DNA from: Clostridia bacterium
GTDB taxonomy: Bacteria > Bacillota > Clostridia > Oscillospirales > CAG-272
Length of the DNA stretch: 30,213 nt
NCBI GenBank assembly: GCA_024404475.1
Contig: JAKSPV010000001.1
Span: 1-30,213 of the forward strand
Reading direction: 5' to 3'
The translations under genes and the position numbers were made by a program. A model generated the notes under the pieces. That model ran no database searches. It was not told where the DNA came from and saw only the letters and a program-made list of their open reading frames with translations. Below, one piece after another: positions 15,410 to 24,011 of this stretch (position 1 is its first letter; every line of letters starts with the position of its first letter).

Positions 15410-17134
15410 TCAGACCGTCCACTCGCTCTGCTTTGTGTGGAGCAGCTCGTGCGATCTGTGTGAGAGCGGCTTTCCGAAATATTCGCCGTACAACGCCTGA
15501 ACGTCGGGGTTCTCGTGCGAGAAGCGGATCGGATTCTGCCGATCGAGCTCGTAGAGTACCGCGCCGCGGTCTGCTGCCTGCTCGACGCCGTCCGTGATCG
15601 GCTGACCGCCGCCGCCGGCGCATCCGCCGGGGCAGGCCATGATCTCGATGAAATCGTACGGTGCCTTGCCGGATTTCACTTGCTCGCAGAGAGCGCGCGC
15701 GTTTGCAAGTCCGCTGGCGACTGCCGCGCGTACCTTTACGCCGGCGATCTCGACTTCGGCCGTCCGGATGCCGGCGGTCTCCGTCGCGCGAACGGCTTTG
15801 AAATCGTCCGCACCGGGATTCTTGCCGGTCAGGAGATAATACGCGCTGCGGAGCGCTGCTTCCATGACGCCGCCTGTCGCGCCGAAGATGACGGCGGCGC
15901 CGGTGCCGGTGCCGAGCGGCGAGTCGAACTCGCGTTCCTCGAGCGACGAAACGTCTACGTGCGCGGCTTTCAGCATGCGCTCAAACTCGCGCGTCGTCAG
16001 AACGACGTCAACGTCCTTCGCGGACGCCCCGTTTACTTCGGGTACGTCACATTCGTATTTCTTTGCCGTGCAGGGCATGACGGAGATGCAGAACAGTTTC
16101 TCCGCGGGAACGCCGAGCTTTTCGGCAAAATAACTCTTCGTCACGGCGCCGAACATCTGCTGCGGGCTCTTCGCCGTGGAGAGATTGTCGCACAGCTCAG
16201 GGTATTCGTGTTTCACGAAGCGCACCCAACCGGGGCAGCACGACGTGAACATCGGCAGCTTGTAGTCATTCGGATGCGTCATGCGTTCGATGAATTCGGA
16301 GCCCTCCTCCATGATCGTGAGGTCGGCGGTGAAGTTCGTGTCGAATACGTAGTCGGCGCCGAGCGCTTTCGCGGCGGCGGCCATGCGTTTTTCGGTGGCC
16401 AGCTCTTTTGAAAGGCCGAGCCCGTCGCCCCATGCGGCGCGTACCGCAGGCGCGATCTGCACGACAGTGATCTTCTCGCTGTCCGCGATGGCGCGGAACG
16501 CCTTTTCGGTGTCGTCACGCGCGACGAGCGCACCGACGGGGCAGTGCGTGATGCACTGTCCGCAGAGGGCGCAGCCGGCTTCGTTCATCGAAAGACCGTC
16601 CCGGATCGTCACTTTCGTGTGCGCGCCGGAGCCGTTCACTTCCCAGACGCCGAGTCCCTGCACCTTCTCGCAGACGTTCACGCAGCGCCAGCATTTGACG
16701 CACTTCGTCTCGTCGCGCACGAGCGGGAAACCGGCAAGCCAGTTGTTTTTCGGAAGTTTCGTTTCGTAGGGGATCTCGCCGATGTTCATCTCTTCGGCGA
16801 GCGTCTGCAGCGTGGAGTTGCCGTTCCGGTTGCAGGGGGGGCAGTGGCAGCTGTGCGGCGAGAGGAGCAGTTCGAGGTTGACGCGCCGTGCCTCGCGCAC
16901 GCGCTCGGAGTTCGTGAGGATCTCCATGCCCTCGGCAGCGACCGTGTTGCAGGCGGCGGAGAGTTTCGGCTCGCCTTTGATCTCCACGACGCAGACGCGG
17001 CACGCGCCGACGTCATTGAGCCCCCGCCAGTAGCAGAGTGTCGGAATGGCGATGCCGGCCGTCTTTGCCGCTTCGAGGATGGTCGTACCCTCGGCGACAG
17101 TGATGACTTTACCGTCGATTTTCAGCGTTACCAT
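15410..17134 (-). CDS. hydA: [FeFe]-hydrogenase, CpI-like (group A)
   Basis: This enzyme makes or oxidises H2 in the cytoplasm. The start at MVTLKIDG (17134) follows an AAAGGAGG site and gives 574 residues, the length of Clostridium pasteurianum CpI. Domains in order are: a 2Fe-2S ferredoxin fold (C34, C45, C48, C62); the His-Cys cluster region (H94, C98, C101); two 4Fe-4S clusters (C145/148/151/155 and C188/191/194/198); the H-cluster with TSCCPGW (C299, C300), MPCTAKKYE (C355) and ACPGGCAGGGGQP (C501, C505); and the small-subunit-like C-terminus. The expected fourth ligand of the His-Cys cluster, position 107, is Ser. It overlaps by 7 bases with the GltD-like gene upstream, so the two proteins are probably partners. 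This layout fits the glutamate-synthase-linked group A2. Confidence 0.96.
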   Translation of the reverse strand: MVTLKIDGKVITVAEGTTILEAAKTAGIAIPTLCYWRGLNDVGACRVCVVEIKGEPKLSAACNTVAAEGMEILTNSERVREARRVNLELLLSPHSCHCPPCNRNGNSTLQTLAEEMNIGEIPYETKLPKNNWLAGFPLVRDETKCVKCWRCVNVCEKVQGLGVWEVNGSGAHTKVTIRDGLSMNEAGCALCGQCITHCPVGALVARDDTEKAFRAIADSEKITVVQIAPAVRAAWGDGLGLSKELATEKRMAAAAKALGADYVFDTNFTADLTIMEEGSEFIERMTHPNDYKLPMFTSCCPGWVRFVKHEYPELCDNLSTAKSPQQMFGAVTKSYFAEKLGVPAEKLFCISVMPCTAKKYECDVPEVNGASAKDVDVVLTTREFERMLKAAHVDVSSLEEREFDSPLGTGTGAAVIFGATGGVMEAALRSAYYLLTGKNPGADDFKAVRATETAGIRTAEVEIAGVKVRAAVASGLANARALCEQVKSGKAPYDFIEIMACPGGCAGGGGQPITDGVEQAADRGAVLYELDRQNPIRFSHENPDVQALYGEYFGKPLSHRSHELLHTKQSEWTV

Positions 17135-18957
17135 TTCGTGTTTCTGCCTCCTTTCAGCGAGCCGCAGCCGTAGTGATCGCACCGCAGGCAGCGCGAGCAT
17201 TCCTGCATCGCTTCCTCGCGGCTGATCGGTTTTTCCATAAGATCGAAATCGTCTTTTCTGTCTTCGGCGTCGCGTTCCGTGTTCGTCACGCGCCCTGCGG
17301 CGGGCTTGAATTTGTACGTGGGCGCAGGAATATCAACGAGCGACGAAATGTCGGTGTGACAGCCGAGATAGCCGTCAATGTTCGCCGCGGCGACCTTGCC
17401 GGCCTCGATCGCGCGGATGACCGTCGCGGGACCGGAAACGCAGTCACCGCCGGTGAAGACACCTGCGCAATCGGCAGCGGCACCGGCCTTATCTGCGGTG
17501 AAAGCGCCGCGGTTGACCGCCATGCCGGCGGCGGCAAACGGCTTCGAGTCGATCGCCTGACCGATCGCCACGATGATGACGTCGGCAGGAATTTTTTCTT
17601 CGGGCGCGTCCGCGTCATACGGCTTCGGACGGCCACGGTCGACCTCGCCGATCACCTGCGGCTGGACAACGAGTGCGGTGACGTTTCCGTCTCTGTCCGC
17701 CTCAATGCGGACGGGTGCCTTGAGCGGCACGATCTCGCAGCCCTCGGCCATCGCGCCTTCTACCTCTTCGGGAAGCGCGGTCATGTCTTCCACACGGCGG
17801 CGGTAGACACATCTGACCGACTTCGCACCGAGACGCATCGAAGTGCGCGTGACGTCCATGGCGACGTTGCCGCCGCCGACCACGATGACGTTCTTGCCCG
17901 TGAAGTCGGGCTTGTTCCCGTCGCCGATCGAGCCGAGCAGTTCCACGGCGGAGATGACGCCGCGGGAATCCTCGCCGTCGATGCCGAGTTTCTTGTCGGC
18001 GTGCGCACCGATCGAAACGTATACCGCGTCGTAGCCGGCGCGGAGCTCGTCAAACGGAATATCTTTCCCGACGCTGACGCCGAGTTTCACTTCAATGCCG
18101 AGCGAGAGGATGACGTCGATGTCGGCGTCAAGATACGCGTCAGGCAGACGGTAGCAGGGAATACCGTAGCGGAGCATGCCGCCGAGGCGCTGGCGTTTCT
18201 CGAAAACGGTAACGCTGTGTCCCATCAGCGAGAGGAAATACGCCGCGGTAAGTCCTGCGGGGCCGCCGCCGACGACGGCAACGGTCTTGCCCGTCGCGGG
18301 TGCCTTTGCGGGTGCGGGAACGACGCCGGCATTGTCAACGGCGTAGCGTTTCAGTCCGCGGATGTTGATCGGTGCATCCACGAGCGAGCGGCGGCAGTGC
18401 GCCTCGCACGGATGTTCGCAGATCAGTCCGCAGACGGACGGGAACGGATTGTCCTTGCGGATCACGCGGACGGCGTCGGCAAAGCGGCCCTCGCCGGTGA
18501 GCGCGATATAGGCGGGAATATCAACGTGCGCCGGGCACTCCGCCGAGCAGGGAACGGCGGCGAAGTCCGCGGTGCAGCGGTTCTTTGTCAGATGAGAGAG
18601 ATAGTCGTCACGGAAGGCGGCCATGCCGTCCAGAACGAGCTTCGCGGCCTCAAAACCGATCGCGCAGTCGGAGGAATCGGCGATGGCGCGTGCGGTGCGC
18701 TCGATGAGCGCGAGGTCTTCGGTGCTGCCTTCGCCGTCGAGCAGCGCGTCGATCAGCGCGGCGAGTCGGTCAAGACCGACACGGCAGGGAACACATTTGC
18801 CGCAGCTTTGGGCGAGACACAGTTTCAGGAAAGCGGAGGTCAGTTCGACGGGGCAGTTGCCTACGGGCGACGCGCCGATCCGGCGGCTGAGCGAATCGTA
18901 AAGGCCGCGGACGGTCTTTTCCGCACGGCTCTGCTGCGTGATTTCAAGTCTGTTCAT
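17128..18957 (-). CDS. NuoF-type FeS domain fused to GltD-like NAD(P)H flavoprotein, hydrogenase partner
   Basis: The start at MNRLEITQ (18957) has AGGAGC seven bases upstream; the product has 609 residues. Residues 1-120 resemble the NuoF C-terminal 4Fe-4S domain (C52, C55, C58 in SCGKCVPCRVG and C98 in DCAIG), but there is no FMN/NADH domain of NuoF. Residues about 125-205 form the double 4Fe-4S domain of glutamate synthase small subunit (CSAECP and CGLICEHPCEAHC). An FAD motif (VVGGGPAGLTAAY, 228-240) and a NAD(P)H motif (VVGGGNVAMDVTR, 359-371) follow. The C-terminus has a further CSRCLRCDHYGC cluster. It probably links NAD(P)H to HydA, directly or with ferredoxin. True glutamate synthase activity is unlikely because no GltB is present. 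Confidence 0.92.
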   Translation of the reverse strand: MNRLEITQQSRAEKTVRGLYDSLSRRIGASPVGNCPVELTSAFLKLCLAQSCGKCVPCRVGLDRLAALIDALLDGEGSTEDLALIERTARAIADSSDCAIGFEAAKLVLDGMAAFRDDYLSHLTKNRCTADFAAVPCSAECPAHVDIPAYIALTGEGRFADAVRVIRKDNPFPSVCGLICEHPCEAHCRRSLVDAPINIRGLKRYAVDNAGVVPAPAKAPATGKTVAVVGGGPAGLTAAYFLSLMGHSVTVFEKRQRLGGMLRYGIPCYRLPDAYLDADIDVILSLGIEVKLGVSVGKDIPFDELRAGYDAVYVSIGAHADKKLGIDGEDSRGVISAVELLGSIGDGNKPDFTGKNVIVVGGGNVAMDVTRTSMRLGAKSVRCVYRRRVEDMTALPEEVEGAMAEGCEIVPLKAPVRIEADRDGNVTALVVQPQVIGEVDRGRPKPYDADAPEEKIPADVIIVAIGQAIDSKPFAAAGMAVNRGAFTADKAGAAADCAGVFTGGDCVSGPATVIRAIEAGKVAAANIDGYLGCHTDISSLVDIPAPTYKFKPAAGRVTNTERDAEDRKDDFDLMEKPISREEAMQECSRCLRCDHYGCGSLKGGRNTKW

Positions 18958-18971
18958 AAAAGGAGCTCCTT

Positions 18972-18987
18972 TTGATGTAACGATCAA
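18972..18987. promoter_or_regulatory. Inverted repeat in the leader of the hydrogenase operon
   Basis: TTGAT (18972-18976) and ATCAA (18983-18987) are separated by 6 bases, just upstream of the ribosome site. Read on the minus strand, TTGTTGAT resembles one half of a clostridial Rex site (TTGTTAA), but the other half is poor. It may be an operator. Confidence 0.3.
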
Positions 18988-18990
18988 CAA

Positions 18991-19020
18991 TATAATGCCA
19001 CAAACCGCGCCAAAATGCAA
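18991..19020 (-). promoter_or_regulatory. Possible promoter of the hydrogenase operon
   Basis: On the minus strand a TTGCAT hexamer (about 19020-19015) and CATTAT (about 18997-18992) are 17 bases apart. The fit to sigma-A is moderate. The operon must have a promoter near here because the gene upstream ends in a terminator at 19058-19095. Confidence 0.4.
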
Positions 19021-19057
19021 GAGATATGACGACTTTTGCGCGCTTTTGTTCGGAAAT

Positions 19058-19095
19058 GGCAAAAAGAAAACGGCATCTCCCGGGGGGAGATGCCG
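19058..19095 (-). terminator. Terminator after the ADP-ribosylglycohydrolase gene
   Basis: CGGCATCTCCC (19071-19081) and GGGAGATGCCG (19085-19095) form an 11-bp stem with a 3-base loop. On the minus strand TTTTCTTTTT follows. It closes the long transporter operon. Confidence 0.88.
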
Positions 19096-19113
19096 ATTGT
19101 CTTTCGGAAATGT

Positions 19114-20490
19114 TCAGAGAGCACCGAGCCGCACGGTCTTTTTTGCCAGAGCGCGGATCGAGACTTTCTTGATCTTGCGCATGTACGTGATCAGCTCGTC
19201 ACCGATCGGATCGCGCCATGCGGCGGGAACGTTCTTCCGGGAGGCGATCGCTACGACGCTGGCGATCTGCGCGGCGTTGCAGTCCACGTCGTAGCCCTGC
19301 ATCGCGCTGATATGCATCGTCTCGTCGAAATCGCCCTCGCCGAACCAGAGCGCCACGACTTCCGCGGCAGCGTTCGGGTAGGCGTGGATCCAGTTGTACC
19401 GTTCGTAGCGTTTTTCGCAGACCGCCCACGCTTCCTGCCACGTACCGTGCGTCCGGCACTGTTCGAGCGCAAAGCGGACGACGGAGGCGTATTCGCTTTT
19501 CTCCGGGATCAGGGAGACGGCCTCTTCGACGATCTCGCGGACGTCCGTCTTGACGTAGGCGAGCGACACGAGCACCGCGTTGAAGACTTCGCCGAGCACG
19601 CCGTTGTTGTGGTGGGAGACCTGTCCGTCGGTAAACGCCAGCTTCGCCGCGAGATACGGATCACCGGGCGCGACCATGCCGCACACGGCGCCGCGCATCT
19701 GTGCGCCGATCCATTCGCGGTAGGGGTTGTTGCATCTGCCGCTCTCCGGCGGGAAAATGCCGAGTTTCAGATTTTGCAGCGCACGGTCTTCCGCCGACCA
19801 GCCGGCGGGGATGAGCGCCACCCACTGTCCGGCGATATCCGCCGAGGTGAGCCCTTTGCCGCTCTTTTCGAGCGCCTCGAGAAACGCGAGCTCATAGGTG
19901 ATGTCATCGTTGTAGGTGTTCGGCTTGCGGACGTAGCCGCGGATATCGCCGAAGACCTTTTCGATGTTTTCCTTCGTGTAGCCCTCGATCGCCGTGCCGA
20001 GCGCACCGCCGCAGATCTGTGCGATCCAGCCGTAGTACGTCAGTTCCTCGTAGAGCGGGGAAGACGTGTCGAAATCGTACCGGCGGGGAGAAACGTCTTT
20101 CTCGTAATCCTCAAACGATTCGTACTGTCTGTATTGCCAATAGGGATGCGACGGGATCTTCGGGGCGATGTTCAGAAGACGGAAAACTTCGGCGGCGAGA
20201 CGCATCATCTCGGCGTAGTCTTTCTTTTCCACAGCCGCGGCGCCGGCGTCAATCAGCTTTTCCACCTCGGAGACGTCGTAGCCCATGTTCTCCATGTCCT
20301 GCATGGCGGCAACGATAACGTGCTCGGTCGCACCGGAGCCGGGGACGTTGCTGTGCCAGAGAAGCTCTGCCGCGCGGTTTTGCTCAAGAGCGGAATCTTC
20401 ACAGTCCTTCCAGCCCTGCTCCTCTTCTTCGAGGACGACGGGAATGGAGGTCCGCATCGTTTCGCATTCGATTTCCCATGCTTTTTTCAT
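19114..20490 (-). CDS. ADP-ribosylglycohydrolase (DraG/ARH-fold) family protein
   Basis: The family hydrolyses N- or O-glycosidic bonds of ADP-ribose or ribosyl compounds using two metal ions. In this 458-residue protein the fold begins near residue 150: GGALGTAIEG (161-170), the metal motif YNDDITYELAFLEAL (193-207), and the C-terminal motif GYDVDCNAAQIASVVAI (399-415), where D401 and D403 are candidate metal ligands. Canonical members show GGDTDTNA; the DVDCNA form points to a divergent subgroup. Residues 1-145 form an added helical N-terminal region of unknown function. There is no signal peptide, so it acts in the cytoplasm. It is the last gene after two permeases, 9 bases downstream, so it likely acts on the imported compound. 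The exact substrate is unknown. Confidence 0.9.
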   Translation of the reverse strand: MKKAWEIECETMRTSIPVVLEEEEQGWKDCEDSALEQNRAAELLWHSNVPGSGATEHVIVAAMQDMENMGYDVSEVEKLIDAGAAAVEKKDYAEMMRLAAEVFRLLNIAPKIPSHPYWQYRQYESFEDYEKDVSPRRYDFDTSSPLYEELTYYGWIAQICGGALGTAIEGYTKENIEKVFGDIRGYVRKPNTYNDDITYELAFLEALEKSGKGLTSADIAGQWVALIPAGWSAEDRALQNLKLGIFPPESGRCNNPYREWIGAQMRGAVCGMVAPGDPYLAAKLAFTDGQVSHHNNGVLGEVFNAVLVSLAYVKTDVREIVEEAVSLIPEKSEYASVVRFALEQCRTHGTWQEAWAVCEKRYERYNWIHAYPNAAAEVVALWFGEGDFDETMHISAMQGYDVDCNAAQIASVVAIASRKNVPAAWRDPIGDELITYMRKIKKVSIRALAKKTVRLGAL

Positions 20491-20499
20491 ATTGGTTCC

Positions 20500-21408
20500 T
20501 TACTTTTCCTTTTTGTTTTTGTTGATGACCGCGTAGATGACGAGCGCCGCGATCGTCATGAGATAGGGCAGCGTGTTGAGCAGCTCGTAGGGGAACGTCA
20601 GAACGGTCTGCGCCCCCACGGAGAAGTAGTCCACCGCACCGAACAGGAGTGAGAAAAACGCGGTGCGCCAGGGACTGCCGAGCCCCATCGCCTCCGCCGC
20701 GATGCCGATAAAGCCGCGGCCGGCGACCATGCCCGCCGAGAAATACTGCAGGTAGCTCATCGAGAGGAAAGCGCCGCCGAGACCGGCGAACACGCCGCAG
20801 ATGATGAGCGCCTTGACCTTGACGACCCTCGTCCGGATGCCGACGCTTTCGGCAACCGCGGGGTTGAAGCCGGTCGCCTTGATCTCCGTGCCGAGCTTCG
20901 TTCTGCGGAGCAGGAACGAGAGGAAGATCGCCGCGAGAATGGCCACGTAGAAGAGAACGCTCTGGTCGAAAAGCAGTTTCCCGATGACGGGAATATCGCG
21001 CAAAACGGGAATGGAGATTTTCGGGATGGCAACGGCCGCCGCGGCGGACGAGTCACCCTTGACGCCGAGCACGGCGTAGAGCACGTAAACGCTGAGACCC
21101 GTTGCCAGCGTGTTGAGCGCGATACCGGAAAGGAAACTGTCCGTCCGGAGCCGCAGCGCGGCGAGCGCGAGCAGCAGCGACATGAGAACGCCGACGGCCG
21201 CCGCGGTCAGAAGACCGAGCACCCAGCTGTTCGTAAAGTGGCTGACGAGCGTGCCGCAGACGGCGGCGACGGACATGCTGCCTTCAATGTTGATGTTGAC
21301 GATGCCGGCACGGTTCGAGATCAGCGCCGCGAACGCCGCGAATACGATCGGCAGCGCGAACATCACGGAACTCAGAAGAAAATCTTCGCTGAAAATAAAT
21401 CCGATCAT
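20500..21408 (-). CDS. ABC transporter permease, BMP/nucleoside type (second permease)
   Basis: This is a BPD_transp_2-type inner-membrane subunit of 302 residues with about eight to nine hydrophobic helices. NRAGIVNINIEGSM near residue 32 and the cytoplasmic coupling segment (KATGFNPAVAESVGI) are characteristic of the permeases that pair in NupPQ-like nucleoside importers. Its ATG overlaps the stop of the first permease (ATGA), and the next gene starts 9 bases after its stop. The substrate is most likely a nucleoside or other ribosyl compound, by family. It should form a heterodimer with the other permease. Confidence 0.92.
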   Translation of the reverse strand: MIGFIFSEDFLLSSVMFALPIVFAAFAALISNRAGIVNINIEGSMSVAAVCGTLVSHFTNSWVLGLLTAAAVGVLMSLLLALAALRLRTDSFLSGIALNTLATGLSVYVLYAVLGVKGDSSAAAAVAIPKISIPVLRDIPVIGKLLFDQSVLFYVAILAAIFLSFLLRRTKLGTEIKATGFNPAVAESVGIRTRVVKVKALIICGVFAGLGGAFLSMSYLQYFSAGMVAGRGFIGIAAEAMGLGSPWRTAFFSLLFGAVDYFSVGAQTVLTFPYELLNTLPYLMTIAALVIYAVINKNKKEK

Positions 21409-22493
21409 TTCGCCGCCTCCGTTTTCTTCCGGGAGAACTTCATATCCCAGAGGAATTTCGCGCCGAACAGAATGATGATCACGCCCTGGATGATGTAGAT
21501 GATCTCATTCTGCACGTCAGTATAAAGCGACATCTGCTGCGCACCGACGCGGAGGTACGCGAGGAAGAGCGACGCCAGCGGGACGAGCGCGGGATTGTTC
21601 CGCGCCATGATCGCGATGACGAACCCGTCGAAACCGTAGTTCGGCAGGGCTCTCCAAGAGAAGCGGTAATAGTTGCCGAGCAGGTACACGCCGCCGCCGA
21701 AGCCGGAAAGACCGGCGCCGATGAGCTGGCTGTACACGACGACGGAGCCCGTCCCGATGCCGACGTAAGACGCGAACTGCGGGTTGTCGCCGGTCATGCG
21801 GATCGCATAGCCCCATTTGGTCTTGTAGAGGAACAGCGCACCGAGAACGGCCGCCAGAACGGCAAAGAGAATGCCGACGGAGAGCTCGTTGTCCTGATTC
21901 AGAAACGGCAGCTTGGCGTAGTCCTCGAGATATTTCGTGACGTTGGTGTTGTCGGGATCACCGCAGACGTTGTTGACGAAATAAAGGACGACCCAGAGCA
22001 CGACGTAGTTAAGCATCAGCGAGGAAACGAACTCGTCCACGCCGAGCGCGGCTTTGAGTTTGGCGGGGATGTAGCCGATGAGGACGGCTGCGAGCGTGCC
22101 GCAGAGGATGCAGAAGAGCGGGACGAGGAACGAGGAACCCTCGCTTGCCAGCTCCGGCGCGAGAACGGCGGCGACGAAGGCGCCGACGAAGAATCCGCCC
22201 TCGACGAACATGTTGAACTGACCGGCGCGGGACATGATCGACACCGCGACACCCGTGAACATCAGCGGGATCGACTCGGTAAGCACGCGGCTGAGCGTGT
22301 AGCTGTCTTCAAACGGGGAAGTGAGGAAAACGCGGACGGTCTCGAAGGAGCCCTTGCCCGCGACGAGGATCACGGCGACGGCGAATGCCAGCGAAAGCGC
22401 GAGCATGACGAGCGTCTTTGCGATCTCGCCGAGAACGCTTTTCGCTTCCTGCCCGGAAACACAGCGGCGGAAGCGGTCAATGATATCAACCAT
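21405..22493 (-). CDS. ABC transporter permease, BMP/nucleoside type (first permease)
   Basis: I start at MVDIIDRFRRC (22493), where GGAGGT is five bases upstream; the frame extends to 22550 but that start lies deep in the ATPase gene. The product has 362 residues and about nine to ten helices. RAGQFNMFVEGGFFVGAF and RMTGDNPQFASYVGI are the family's conserved loop and coupling segments. It overlaps the ATPase gene by 8 bases at its start and the second permease by 4 bases at its end, a tightly coupled order typical of the nupOPQ-type transporter. Confidence 0.92.
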   Translation of the reverse strand: MVDIIDRFRRCVSGQEAKSVLGEIAKTLVMLALSLAFAVAVILVAGKGSFETVRVFLTSPFEDSYTLSRVLTESIPLMFTGVAVSIMSRAGQFNMFVEGGFFVGAFVAAVLAPELASEGSSFLVPLFCILCGTLAAVLIGYIPAKLKAALGVDEFVSSLMLNYVVLWVVLYFVNNVCGDPDNTNVTKYLEDYAKLPFLNQDNELSVGILFAVLAAVLGALFLYKTKWGYAIRMTGDNPQFASYVGIGTGSVVVYSQLIGAGLSGFGGGVYLLGNYYRFSWRALPNYGFDGFVIAIMARNNPALVPLASLFLAYLRVGAQQMSLYTDVQNEIIYIIQGVIIILFGAKFLWDMKFSRKKTEAAK

Positions 22494-24009
22494 GCTGCAC
22501 CTCCATACGTTCCAGACCGAGCATATACCGGCCGAGCTGTACCTCGTCAACGGAAGAAACGTCCGTGATATCGGCGGTGATCTCGCCGTCGTGGAAGACG
22601 ATGATCCGGTCCGCGAGACTGAACACCTCGGCGAGATCGGCGGAAACGAGGATCACGGCTTTGCCTGCGTCGCGCATGGCGACGATGCGTTTGTGGATCG
22701 TCTCGATCGCGCCGATATCGACGCCGCGCGTCGGCTGATCGGCGACGATGAGTGCGGGATCGCTGTCGAGCTCGCGTGCCACGACGACCTTCTGCATGTT
22801 GCCGCCGGAAAGCATGCCGATCTTCTGGTTCAGCGTGCCTTTGATGCCGTAGTCGGCGATCTGCCCGCAGCTTCTTTCCCGCAGCTTTTTCGTTTTGAGA
22901 AAACCGAGACGGCTGTTCTCGGCGTAGTCGAGCGCGATCAGATTGTCGCAGATCGACGCCGCCGTGTTGCAGCCCGTCGTCATGCGGTCTTCCGGAATGT
23001 GGGAGAGACCGAGTTTCCGGATCTTGCGGATCTTCATGCCGGCGACGTTCACCCCGCCGAAGCGGATTTCGCCGGTATATTTCCTGTTCAGCCCGCAGAC
23101 GGAGCGGACGACTTCGCGCTGACCGTTGCCCTCGACACCGGCGATACAGAGGATCTCGCCGCGGTGCGCCGAGAAACTGACGCCGCTGACGGCGTTCCTG
23201 CCGCCTTTGCCGCGTACCGTAAGGTCCGTGACCGTGAGCAGCGCCTCACCGGGCTGTGCCTTTTCTTTGTCCACCTTCATCTGCACGTCGCGCCCGACCA
23301 TGAGCCGGGAGATCTCCGCTTCGGAGACGTCGCTGATGTTGTAGACGCCGACGTTCTCGCCCTGCCGCATGATCGTCACGCGATCGCAGAGCGCCATGAT
23401 CTCTTTGAGTTTGTGGGTGATGATGATGATCGTGTAGCCGCTCTTTTTCAGAAGACGGAGCTGCCCGAAAAGCTGTTCGGTCTCCTGCGGCGTCAGAACG
23501 GCGGTCGGCTCATCGAGAATGAGGAGTTGCGCGCCGCGCGCCAGGACGGTCAGGATCTCGATCTTCTGCGCGGTGGAAGCGGAGACGTCGGCGGCGCGAG
23601 CCGTGAGATCGACGTGCATATCGTACTTCTCGCAGAGCTCCTCCGCACGGCGGATCATCTCTTTCTTTTTGAGGACGCCGAGGGCGTTTTTCTCCTCGAT
23701 GCCGAAGAAGATGTTTTCCCACGCGGTGAACTGACCGACCAGCATGAAATGCTGATAGACCATGCCGATGCCGAGCGCGCCTGCGGCGCGCGGCGAGTTG
23801 ATGCTGACTTTCCGACCGTCGAGAAAGATCTCGCCGTCGGCTTTTTCGGCGCCGTACAGCACTTTCATGATCGTGCTTTTGCCGGCTCCGTTTTCGCCTG
23901 CAATGGCGTGGATCTCACCCTTTTCGATGGAAAGATTCACGTTTTTGTTGGCAACGACACCGCTCGGGTAGACCTTCGTGATGCCGCGCATTTCGATGTA
24001 ACCGGACAT
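22486..24009 (-). CDS. ABC transporter ATP-binding protein with two ATPase domains (BMP/nucleoside type)
   Basis: This 507-residue cytoplasmic protein has two ABC domains. Domain 1 has Walker A GENGAGKST (38-46), the Q-loop in VYQHFM and Walker B LLILDEPTA (162-170), but a degenerate signature VSASTAQ (142-148). Domain 2 has the usual degenerate Walker A of this family (GVEGNGQRE) but an intact LSGGNMQK signature. Only one composite ATP site, Walker A of domain 1 with the signature of domain 2, should be fully active. No good Shine-Dalgarno precedes its start, 2 bases after the stop of the substrate-binding gene, so translation is probably coupled. It powers the two permeases that follow. Confidence 0.94.
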   Translation of the reverse strand: MSGYIEMRGITKVYPSGVVANKNVNLSIEKGEIHAIAGENGAGKSTIMKVLYGAEKADGEIFLDGRKVSINSPRAAGALGIGMVYQHFMLVGQFTAWENIFFGIEEKNALGVLKKKEMIRRAEELCEKYDMHVDLTARAADVSASTAQKIEILTVLARGAQLLILDEPTAVLTPQETEQLFGQLRLLKKSGYTIIIITHKLKEIMALCDRVTIMRQGENVGVYNISDVSEAEISRLMVGRDVQMKVDKEKAQPGEALLTVTDLTVRGKGGRNAVSGVSFSAHRGEILCIAGVEGNGQREVVRSVCGLNRKYTGEIRFGGVNVAGMKIRKIRKLGLSHIPEDRMTTGCNTAASICDNLIALDYAENSRLGFLKTKKLRERSCGQIADYGIKGTLNQKIGMLSGGNMQKVVVARELDSDPALIVADQPTRGVDIGAIETIHKRIVAMRDAGKAVILVSADLAEVFSLADRIIVFHDGEITADITDVSSVDEVQLGRYMLGLERMEVQHG

Positions 24010-24011
24010 TT

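Noticed and set aside
15267..15623. N-terminal extension of xylA by about 119 codons
   Set aside because: It would cover the xylA promoter and the hydrogenase terminator; MAAFENIP has a good ribosome site and gives the normal length.
17128..18957. Glutamate synthase small subunit in nitrogen assimilation
   Set aside because: There is no large subunit nearby, it has an added NuoF-type domain and it overlaps hydA, so a hydrogenase partner is more likely.
17173..18975. A 600-codon open frame on the plus strand
   Set aside because: It is antisense to the GltD-like gene. The opposite strand has clear FeS, FAD and NAD(P)H motifs and a ribosome site. Long antisense frames are common in GC-rich genes.
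18972..18990. A full Rex operator
   Set aside because: Only one half resembles the TTGTTAA half-site; the other has several mismatches. It is kept only as a weak operator-like repeat.
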